20,304 bases of DNA, taken from assembly GCA_964390365.1 (NCBI GenBank), contig CAYMHW010000042.1:1-20304 (forward strand). The letters run 5' to 3'. Positions 12,472 through 20,304 of the stretch are shown one piece after another (the stretch's first letter is position 1; each line of letters begins with the position of its first letter). The translations under genes and the position numbers were made by a program. The notes under the pieces were generated by a model. The model saw nothing but the letters and a program-made list of their open reading frames with translations. It ran no database searches and was not told the origin of the DNA. Source of the DNA: JALQTD01 sp964390365 (GTDB lineage Bacteria; Bacteroidota; Bacteroidia; Flavobacteriales_D; Sanyastnellaceae).

Positions 12472-15059
12472 TTGGCCACCAAAAAAGCTTCCACGAAAAG
12501 TCGCGCTGCAGACGGCGCAAAGTCCGGTTCTTCCAAGGCCACTGGGCCGCGCGGGGCGTCGCGTTTTCGGCTCGCGATGGAGGGCGCGCGCCGGGTTTGG
12601 GCGAATCCAAAGGCGCGCTCGGCCACCGGGGTCGTCGTGCTGTTCACGGCCTTGTACGTCTTCGGCGCGTTGATTTCCGGACTGTTCACCGGCGCCGCGG
12701 ACTACCTCGCGGTGGCGGAATCGGCCGACATGGACCGAACAGGGTACCGCAATTGGCTCGGCGGAGCGGGGGCACATCTGGCGTTTGGGTTGAGCCGGGA
12801 AGGCCTGGGGGTCGGGGCGATGGCGTTGCCGCTGTGGCTGTTCCTGTTGGGATGGCGGTGGATGACGGGCAAAGCGGTGAAGCGGCAGGGCCTGATTTTC
12901 CGGTTCTCGCTGTTGGGCTTGGTGGTGTTGCCGTGGAGCGTGGGGTTCATCGCCCACCTCGGGGGGTGGATCGGGTTGCCGGCGTGGGACCATTGGGTGG
13001 GCGCTTCGGGGCACCTGCTGCTGGAGTTGGNNNNNNNNNNNNNNNNNNNNNNNNNNNNNNNNNNNNNNNNNNNNNNNNNNNNNNNNNNNNNNNNNNNNNN
13101 NNNNNNNNNNNNNNNNNNNNNNNNNNNNNNGCGATCAGCGCGTATTACCTGCAGCCGGTTTTAGGCCAAATCCGCGCTCCCAAGCTCCCGTCCATCCGCG
13201 AGTGGTTCCAATCCGACGACGTCGTGGACGACTTCGAGTCCCCCCAGCCCGCCCCCACCCGATCCACCAACCAAAAGAAGGACGAGGAAGACCCCTCTTG
13301 GCGCTGGGAAATGGAAGAAGAATCGGAGCGCGTCCTCGATGAGGTGCTCCCCCCGGTGGACCCCGACCCCGAACCGGAACCGGAGCCCGAGCCGCAACCG
13401 GAGCCCGAGCCGCAACCGGAGCCCGAGCCCGAGCCCGAGCCCGTGGAGGAAGATGAGGACCTGTCGGATGTCGGGTTTGAAGTGCATTTGGCCGATGAAG
13501 AAGAGCAGCTAACGGAGGCGGAAATCAATCGGAAGGTGCAGGAATTTGGCGAATACGACCCTACGCTCGAACTCTCGCGCTTCCAATTCCCCACCCTCGA
13601 CCTGCTCGTCAACCACGGCGACGGCAAGCACCGCGTATCGAAGGACGAGCTCGAGGCAAACAAGGAGCGCATTGAGGAGACGCTCGCCAACTTCAAGATC
13701 GACATCACGAAGATCACGGCGGAGGTGGGCCCGACGGTGACGCTGTACGAAATCGTGCCGTCGCCGGGGGTGCGGATTTCGAAGATCAAGAACCTCGAGG
13801 ACGACATCGCGCTGAGCTTGTCGGCGCTCGGCATCCGCATCATCGCGCCGATTCCGGGCCGCGGTACCATCGGCATTGAGGTGCCGAACTCGAACCCGGA
13901 CGTCGTCTCCATGAAGGCCCTCATCGCCAGCGAGCGGTTCCAAAACTCCGACGCCGCCCTCCCCATCGCCATCGGCAAGTCCATCTCGAACGAGACCTAC
14001 GTGTTCGACCTCGCGAAGATGCCGCACTTGCTCATGGCCGGGGCCACGGGACAGGGGAAGTCGGTGGGCCTCAATGCGATGCTCGTGAGCTTGTTGTACC
14101 GGAAGCATCCGACGCAGTTGAAATTTGTCCTGGTGGATCCGAAGAAGGTGGAACTCACGCTGTTCAATCACATTGAGCGGCACTATTTGGCCAAACTCCC
14201 CGACAGCGAAGACGCGATCATCACGGACACCTCCAAGGTCGTCGCCACCCTCAACTCGCTGTGCATCGAAATGGACCAACGGTACGACCTGCTGAAGGAC
14301 GCGCAATGCCGCAACCTGAAGGAGTACAATGCGAAGTTCGTCCGACGCCGGCTCAACCCCGAAGAAGGTCACCGCTACCTGCCGTACATCGTGTTGGTCG
14401 TGGACGAGTTCGCCGACCTCATCATGACCGCAGGCAAGGAGGTGGAAACGCCGATTGCGCGGTTGGCCCAGCTCGCCCGAGCCATCGGCATCCACCTCAT
14501 CATCGCGACGCAGCGTCCGTCGGTGAACATCATCACGGGCACCATCAAGGCGAACTTCCCCGCGCGGATTGCGTTCCGCGTGACTTCGAAGATCGACTCG
14601 CGCACCATCCTCGATGCGGGCGGCGCCGACCAGCTCATCGGTCGCGGCGACATGCTCATGAGTACGGGCAACGACCTGATCCGCTTGCAATGCGGCTTCG
14701 TCGACACCCCTGAAGTCGAGAACATTTGCGAATACATCGGCAGCCAGCAAGGCTTCCCGGACGCCTTCCTCTTGCCCGAATACACGGCCGACGGAGAAGC
14801 GAGCGAAGGCGGCATGCCCGATGACGAAGAACGCGACAGCATGTTCGAGGATGCCGCGCGTGTCATCGTCATTCACCAACAAGGCTCCACGTCGCTGCTT
14901 CAGCGCAAACTCAAGCTCGGGTACAACCGGGCGGGCCGCATCATGGACCAACTCGAAGCCGCCGGCATCATCGGGCCGTTCGAGGGTTCGAAGGCACGGA
15001 AAGTGCTCGTGCCCGATGAAGCAAGTTTGGAACAAATGTTGCGAAGCGGGGACGCATGA
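12472..15059 (+). CDS. ftsK: DNA translocase FtsK, interrupted by an assembly gap
   Basis: FtsK pumps chromosomal DNA through the division septum and activates XerCD at dif. The 5' part encodes a basic N-terminus and three membrane segments (GVVVLFTALYVFGALISGLF, VGAMALPLWLFLLG, FSLLGLVVLPWSVGFIAHL), then 100 N. After the gap, in a different nominal frame, come the tail of the membrane domain, a Pro/Glu/Gln linker, the alpha-beta motor and the gamma winged helix (about 14838-15020). The motor has Walker A GATGQGKS (14040-14063), Walker B VLVVDEFADL (about 14391-14420) and RPSVNIITGTIKANFPARIAF. The frame change only reflects the unknown gap length. The start is uncertain: TTG 12472 gives MATKKASTKSR and follows a -7-like box; an ATG at 12358 would add 38 residues of unlikely sequence. 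lolA overlaps the stop as ATGA. Confidence 0.92.
13031..13130. other. Assembly scaffold gap (100 N)
   Basis: Exactly 100 N replace part of the ftsK membrane domain. A round 100 is the usual placeholder for a gap of unknown length. The reading frames on the two sides do not agree across 100 nt, so the true distance differs. The missing piece should encode the rest of the FtsK transmembrane domain. Confidence 0.98.
13380..13442 (+). repeat. Tandem 18-bp repeats encoding the FtsK PEPEPQ linker
   Basis: Two perfect copies of CCGGAGCCCGAGCCGCAA (13380-13397 and 13398-13415) are followed by a partial third copy and 6-bp GAGCCC units to 13442. They encode alternating Pro-Glu/Pro-Gln in the flexible linker between the membrane anchor and the motor. 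Such arrays change length easily by slippage and often differ between strains. Confidence 0.85.
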
Positions 15060-15715
15060 AGCATCTTCGCACCATGAATCGCACCCTCCTCGTGTTGGCC
15101 GCCTGTGCCTGTGCCATTTCCGTTCACGCCCAAGACGCCCACGCCCTGCTCGAACGCATGAGCGAGCGAGCGCGCACCTTTGAATCCGTTCGCGCCACGT
15201 ACACGTCGCTGTTGATCGACAAGGCGAACGACCTCGAAATGACCCAAGAGGGCACCATCGAAATCGAAGGGGACAAATACCACCTCGACTTGGGCGACTA
15301 CGTGGTCATCTCCGATGGCGAATCGGTTTGGACGTACGAGCGGAGCATCAACGAGTGCTACGTGGACGATGCGGAAGAGCTCGCGGAGGACGGCATGGAC
15401 CCTTCGAAGTTGTTCACGATTTGGGAAGACGACTTCCGTTCGGAATTGCGCGGCAAACAAACCCTCGGCTCCGAGCAGGTCACGGTCGTCCACCTCTACC
15501 CCAACGTTTCGGACAACAAATCGTACCACACCATCCAGCTCTACATCGACGAAGACGCGTTGGAATTGGTGCGGGCCGTGGTGAAAGGACGCGAGGGCAC
15601 CGACGTGCAGTACGATGTCCACACCTTTGAGCCCAACGCTTCGGTGAACGCCGCGCGGTTCTCGTTCAAAGCGGCCAGCTACCCCGGCGTCGACATCATC
15701 GACAACCGGCTGTAA
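15056..15715 (+). CDS. LolA-like outer membrane lipoprotein carrier protein
   Basis: The 219-residue protein has a signal peptide (MNRTLLVLAACACAISVHAQ, from residue 7) and a LolA-type body: ALLERMSERARTFESVRATYTS, then GTIEIEGDKYHLDLGDYVVISDGESVWTYERSINECYV. LolA carries lipoproteins across the periplasm to the outer membrane; the Bacteroidota homologues next to ftsK are divergent and their cargo is mostly untested. The ATG at 15056 overlaps the ftsK stop as ATGA and is preferred; an ATG at 15074 would also give a good signal peptide. A LolA-like gene directly after ftsK is a common Bacteroidota arrangement. It ends 3 bp from the convergent LysM gene. Confidence 0.88.
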   Translation: MKHLRTMNRTLLVLAACACAISVHAQDAHALLERMSERARTFESVRATYTSLLIDKANDLEMTQEGTIEIEGDKYHLDLGDYVVISDGESVWTYERSINECYVDDAEELAEDGMDPSKLFTIWEDDFRSELRGKQTLGSEQVTVVHLYPNVSDNKSYHTIQLYIDEDALELVRAVVKGREGTDVQYDVHTFEPNASVNAARFSFKAASYPGVDIIDNRL

Positions 15716-15718
15716 GCC

Positions 15719-17334
15719 TCACTCCTCGGGCACACAAGGCGCCGCCCCGTCGACCCAGCTTCCGCGGCAGTACTGCTGCACGCGCCAAGCGCGGTTCACA
15801 AACCCCGTCTCCAATCCCGTGGCCTGCCAATCGAACCGCTGGTGCAAAGGAGCCGGCACGCGATCGCTCCATTCCGGAACCCAGCGCGCGGATTCCATCA
15901 ACGCCTCGTGCGCAATCCACGCGTACGAGCTCGGCTCCACCCCCAGCACTTCGCGGTAAGGCAGCACGCGCGCCACGGCCATCGAATCCTCCCAATTCAT
16001 CCAGTCTTGGGCGGGAAAGGTGACCCGGTGGCGCTCGAAAAACCGGCGTTCCAAAAACGTGTACTCGCTCGCGGAGGGGTGCAAATAAATGCGGGGTGGT
16101 GCCACGTCGTCGGCGAGCTGCAGTTCCGTCTGGAAGTTCGCCACCATCGCGCGGGAGGTCGGCCCGCTGGGAATGACGACGCAGGCGGGTTTCAGGGTGC
16201 GGATGCGGGCGATGGCGCCCTCAGCGAACCGCGTGGACACTTCGTGCGTTATCCAGCCGGCCTGTGGGGACAGGCCTTGCTCGGCTCGGACCCGCTCGAA
16301 GCCGGTGCGGAATGCGGTCTGTTCTTCCTGTCCTTCGATGGTCAGTTCGAGGACGAGGACGGTGCCGGTCGGGTGATTGCGAGCGACTTCGGCCCCGAGG
16401 GCCTCCAGCGCCGCGAGTTCCACCGGCTCGTACATCAGCGCTTGCGCGTGGGCGGCCAGGAGGGCGTTGGGCTGTGGGGTGAGGACCCAATGGGGCTTGC
16501 CGGTGGGCGACGTGACGGCGAGGGTGGAATCGAGCACCGAGCGGCGCAAGGGCCCGAGGATGACGTCTGCGGAATCGACCGAAGCGCGCGTCCACTGGTA
16601 CCGGCCGAGGGAATCGGGTTCGGTGTCGCGGACGTCGAGCACGACCGGGATGCCAGCGGAGGCGAGTTCTTCGGCCGCCCATCGAAGGCCTGTGAACATT
16701 TCCATGGCCACGTCCCGGAGCCGCTCGACCTTGAGCGGGTAGCGACCGTCGGGGAGGGTGTCGGCGTCGTATTGGAAGGGAAGCAATGCGAGGGCACGCA
16801 GGGTGTCCGGGGACGCGGTCGCCAGCCGGGGATGCCGGTTCCATGTGGGGGCCGTGCGGATGGGCTCGGGCGGGTCGTCCGGTTCGACTTCCAAGGGGAG
16901 GCGCAGGTGCTGGCCGGGTTGGAGGTCGGTGGTGAGGCCGGGGTTGGCGGCTTGGAGCGTGGGGACGGTGAGGCCATGCTGGCGGGCGATTCCGTAGAGG
17001 GTTTCACCGGGTGCGACGACGTGGTGGGGCAGCGGATCGACCGCATCGGGGGCGACCACGTCGGGGATGTTGGGGAGGACGACGGGTTGCGGGAGCAGGA
17101 GGATTTGGCCCAGCGTCAAGCCGTCTTCCGCACGAACCGAAGGATTCGCAGAAAGCAGCGCATTGATGTCCAAATCGTAAGCCCGCGCAATGCCATACAA
17201 GGTCTCCTTGCGCTCCACCTCATGCACGCGCTTCCCATTGATGATGCGCAGCGAATCCGCCTCAGCCGCATGCGCCGAAGCGCCCCAACAGATCAGGGCG
17301 AGCGCCCACAGGGTGTTCTTTGCGCGATCTGAAA

Positions 17335-17338
<4 letters not shown>
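15719..17338 (-). CDS. LysM protein with periplasmic-binding-protein-like domain
   Basis: The 539-residue exported protein (signal peptide about 1-25, MISDRAKNTLWALALICWGA then SAHA) has two LysM repeats, about 39-83 (VERKETLYGIARAYDLDINALL) and 106-148 (VAPGETLYGIARQHGLTVPTL), which bind glycan such as peptidoglycan. A Pro-rich linker leads to a domain of about 185-510 that looks like a type 1 periplasmic-binding fold (LALLPFQYDADTLPDGRYPL, FTGLRWAAEELASAGIPVVLDV, ADVILGPL, ACVVIPSGPTSRAMVANF). No transporter genes are adjacent, so a wall-anchored sensor or structural role is as likely as transport. The start at 17338 overlaps the guaA stop as ATGA; an ATG at 17344 is an alternative. guaA followed by such a gene is recurrent in Bacteroidota. 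Confidence 0.85.
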
Positions 17339-18876
<1,538 letters not shown>

Positions 18877-18880
18877 GGCG

Positions 18881-18888
18881 CGAAAGTA
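18881..18888 (-). promoter_or_regulatory. guaA -7 promoter box (TACTTTCG)
   Basis: On the minus strand TACTTTCG has one mismatch to TAnnTTTG and ends exactly 4 nt (CGCC) before the guaA ATG, predicting a leaderless or nearly leaderless transcript. No purine riboswitch fits in the 61-bp spacer. Confidence 0.5.
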
Positions 18889-18925
18889 CATCCCTTCCGC
18901 GTTTTCAGCCCGGACGCGGGGCGGT

Positions 18926-18933
18926 TACTTTTG
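18926..18933 (+). promoter_or_regulatory. maf -7 promoter box (TACTTTTG)
   Basis: TACTTTTG is a perfect TAnnTTTG match ending exactly 4 nt (CACC) before the maf ATG. Transcription is predicted to begin at or next to the A of the start codon. No -33 TTG is clear. Confidence 0.6.
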
Positions 18934-18937
18934 CACC

Positions 18938-19540
18938 ATGATTCTACAGCACCTCGAAGGCCGCCGGCTCATTTTGGCGAGCAAAAGTCCGCGGCGACTG
19001 GAACTGGTCCGCGGTTTGGGCCTCCACCCGGAAGTGGTCGTTCGGGAGATCGATGAATCGTGGCCTGCTGCCCTCGCCGGACCGGAGGTGGCGGCGCACG
19101 TCACGCGCAAAAAAGCCGAGGCCTTCCTGCCTGAACTCGGCCCCGAGGACGTCGTCATCACGGGCGACACGGTCGTCCTGCTCCCGACCGAGGACGGCTA
19201 CCGGGTGCTGGAAAAGCCCGCCGACCGGGACGAAGCCATCGCCATGCTGCTCGAATTGCAAGGCCGGTCGCACGTGGTGGCCAGCGGCGTGGCCGTGACG
19301 ACCCGCGATCGGGGCATCGCGCTCGAAGTGGACACGTGCGAGGTGACGTTTTCGCCCTTCGACGAAGCCACGGCCGCGCATTACGTGGACACCTGCGCGC
19401 CGTTCGATAAGGCGGGCGCGTACGGCGTGCAGGACTTCATGGGGCTCGCGCACGCCGTGCAATTGAAGGGATCGTTTTACACCGTGATGGGGTTGCCGAC
19501 GCATGTTTTGTATCGGTTGTTGAGGGATTTGGCCCGCTAA
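18938..19540 (+). CDS. maf: Maf family nucleoside triphosphate pyrophosphatase
   Basis: The 200-residue Maf/HAM1-like house-cleaning enzyme hydrolyses non-canonical or excess nucleoside triphosphates to monophosphates in the cytosol. Motifs are LILASKSPRRLELVRGLG (SKSPRR 15-20), VITGDTVV with conserved Asp77 (the usual residue before Asp is Ala, here Gly), CEVTFSPF, and PFDKAGAYGVQD (155-166). The C-terminus GLPTHVLYRLLRDL corresponds to the family's GLPLxxLYxLL ending. The dTTP/UTP-type (YhdE) is suggested by the layout but is not certain. The ATG at 18938 is preceded at 4 nt by a perfect -7 box; the frame stays open upstream but family sequence begins at this Met. It is divergent from guaA. 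Confidence 0.93.
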   Translation: MILQHLEGRRLILASKSPRRLELVRGLGLHPEVVVREIDESWPAALAGPEVAAHVTRKKAEAFLPELGPEDVVITGDTVVLLPTEDGYRVLEKPADRDEAIAMLLELQGRSHVVASGVAVTTRDRGIALEVDTCEVTFSPFDEATAAHYVDTCAPFDKAGAYGVQDFMGLAHAVQLKGSFYTVMGLPTHVLYRLLRDLAR

Positions 19541-19598
19541 CTGACGGATTCCTCAGGCCAAACCCACTCACGTCACCTTTCGACCGCTTCACCCGCAT

Positions 19599-19606
19599 CA
19601 CTTTCG
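19599..19606 (+). promoter_or_regulatory. Degenerate -7-like box before the UspA-like gene
   Basis: CACTTTCG differs from TAnnTTTG at two bases but ends 4 nt (TGGC) before the GTG start, the same geometry as at maf, guaA and the P-type ATPase gene. The 70-bp gap after maf holds no evident terminator. Confidence 0.3.
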
Positions 19607-19610
19607 TGGC

Positions 19611-19988
19611 GTGAAACGCGTGCTCATCCTTACCGACCTCTCCCCGGCCTCCCGCAAGGCCGTCGAATCCGCCACTTCGTTGCTCGGCTTGGATCCGCGC
19701 GGCTGCACCCTCGGAAGCATCCTCGACGTGGCGGCCGGTGAATCGAGTCTCCTCATCCGCGTCGACCACGTCATCCGAGAACAAACGCGCAAGCTCTGCA
19801 AGTCCCTCGGCCTCGGCAGCACCTTCGTGGCCTCGTGGCCGGAAATGCAGCGGGCCATTCGCGGCGGGGACTATGAACTCGTGGTCCTCACGCCCTCGAG
19901 CGAGGGAGCGAACGGCCGCCGCACCACCATTCCGGAGCACTTCATCGAAGATTGGGGGGTGCCCGTGCAGACGCTCGTGGGGCCTTAA
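19611..19988 (+). CDS. Small UspA-like protein
   Basis: The 125-residue cytosolic protein begins at GTG with MKRVLILTDLSPASRKAVESATSLLGL, like the first strand and helix of universal stress proteins (ILVPTDFSxxxxxAxxxA). The middle (YELVVLTPSSEGANG) and end (VPVQTLVGP) fit the later strands, but the ATP-binding G-x2-G-x9-G signature of UspA is not present, so it would be of the non-ATP-binding type if a Usp at all. It sits 16 nt before a CcoI/CopA-type ATPase gene; Usp genes are often found near cbb3 oxidase clusters in Bacteroidota, which fits. Family assignment is weak; the coding call is solid from frame, context and codon pattern. Confidence 0.6.
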   Translation: MKRVLILTDLSPASRKAVESATSLLGLDPRGCTLGSILDVAAGESSLLIRVDHVIREQTRKLCKSLGLGSTFVASWPEMQRAIRGGDYELVVLTPSSEGANGRRTTIPEHFIEDWGVPVQTLVGP

Positions 19989-19992
19989 GCCC

Positions 19993-20000
19993 GAACTTTG
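19993..20000 (+). promoter_or_regulatory. -7-like box before the P-type ATPase gene (GAACTTTG)
   Basis: GAACTTTG has one mismatch to TAnnTTTG and ends exactly 4 nt (CACC) before the ATG. It lies in the 16-nt gap after the UspA-like gene, so the ATPase gene may have its own leaderless promoter. Confidence 0.4.
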
Positions 20001-20004
20001 CACC

Positions 20005-20304
20005 ATGTCCACTTCCTGCCATTACTGCGGAAAGCCCGCGACCCAACCGGTCGAAAAAAGCGGGCACGTCTACTGCTGTCGCGGTTGCCTGCGTTTGGAA
20101 GAGCTCGAATCGGCAGCGGATGACTGCACCGTGCCGGATTGGGAAGGTGCAGCGGCGGCTGCCGAAAGCGAATCGGTGCGGTGGGCCCACTTGAAATCGG
20201 CGGAGTACCGCAATCGGCTCGTGCGCGAAGGGAGCGACGGGCGCTCGGTTACCACGCTCTTCATTCCCGACATGGTTTGCGCCTCGTGCGTGGCGTTTCT
20301 GGAG
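20005..20304 (+). CDS. Heavy-metal P-type ATPase, CcoI/FixI-like, N-terminal part (runs off the window)
   Basis: One hundred codons are visible. The protein starts with a Cys-rich module: CHYC (Cys5, Cys8) and CCRGC (Cys24, Cys25, Cys28), as in the N-terminal metal-binding domain of CcoI/FixI copper ATPases. TTLFIPDMVCASCVAFLE follows, the start of a heavy-metal-associated domain with the CxxC copper motif (Cys92, Cys95). CcoI-type pumps supply copper for cbb3-type cytochrome oxidase assembly; CopA-type exporters are the alternative. The ATPase core (CPC/CPH, DKTGT) lies beyond the right edge, so the subtype is inferred from the N-terminus. Confidence 0.85.
   Translation, partial: MSTSCHYCGKPATQPVEKSGHVYCCRGCLRLEELESAADDCTVPDWEGAAAAAESESVRWAHLKSAEYRNRLVREGSDGRSVTTLFIPDMVCASCVAFLE

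Noticed and set aside
13031..13130. Frameshift or pseudogene in ftsK
   Set aside because: The frame change coincides exactly with the 100-N placeholder; both flanks are intact FtsK sequence.
13362..13445. PEP-rich stretch as a PEP-CTERM sorting signal
   Set aside because: It is an internal cytosolic linker of FtsK, not a C-terminal signal followed by a membrane helix.
13509..15035. Long minus-strand open frame opposite the ftsK motor domain
   Set aside because: It mirrors the codon pattern of ftsK, whose Walker motifs are clear on the plus strand, and has no recognisable domain.

Overview
The window reads as chromosomal DNA of a GC-rich Gram-negative member of the phylum Bacteroidota, probably Flavobacteriales-like. 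Four things point there. The order rpmG / DUF4295 / ftsY / rimO is typical of the phylum. The branched-chain 2-oxoacid dehydrogenase E1 is a single fused alpha-beta chain. guaA is followed by a LysM/periplasmic-binding-fold gene, and ftsK by a lolA-like gene. Promoter boxes match the Bacteroidota sigma-A element TAnnTTTG, and no Shine-Dalgarno sequences are evident. A run of 100 N inside ftsK marks an assembly scaffold gap, so the sequence is a draft, possibly metagenome-derived. No RNA genes, insertion sequences, phage genes or CRISPR arrays are visible. The region is compact and mostly housekeeping or envelope related.

Layout. (1) 1-6140, minus strand: an envelope operon. In transcription order it holds a DapF-DUF4105(Lnb) fusion, a large lipoprotein, an outer-membrane beta-barrel protein (DUF5723-like), kdsA (KDO-8-phosphate synthase), and a secreted propeller-like protein cut by the window edge. 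(2) 6185-8892, plus strand: the fused E1 alpha-beta dehydrogenase and a small secreted protein. (3) 8893-12287, minus strand: rpmG-DUF4295, a terminator, then ftsY-rimO-queE. (4) 12472-15715, plus strand: ftsK (with the gap) and a LolA-like carrier. (5) 15719-18876, minus strand: guaA and the LysM protein. (6) 18938-20304, plus strand: maf, a small UspA-like gene and the start of a CcoI/CopA-type P-type ATPase.

How it works together. Region 1 combines a peptidoglycan/lysine precursor enzyme (DapF), a lipoprotein N-acyltransferase-like module (Lnb/DUF4105), an LPS core precursor enzyme (KdsA) and three exported proteins, which suggests co-regulated envelope assembly. Region 3 couples protein targeting (FtsY), ribosomal protein S12 modification (RimO) and queuosine precursor synthesis (QueE), the last two being radical-SAM enzymes.

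Most notable signals: the in-frame fusion of a cytosolic epimerase to a membrane acyltransferase-like module; a recurrent geometry in which the -7 promoter box ends 4-5 nt before the start codon, predicting leaderless mRNAs at seven of the genes; pervasive ATGA stop/start overlaps; and convergent gene pairs separated by 0 and 3 bp.
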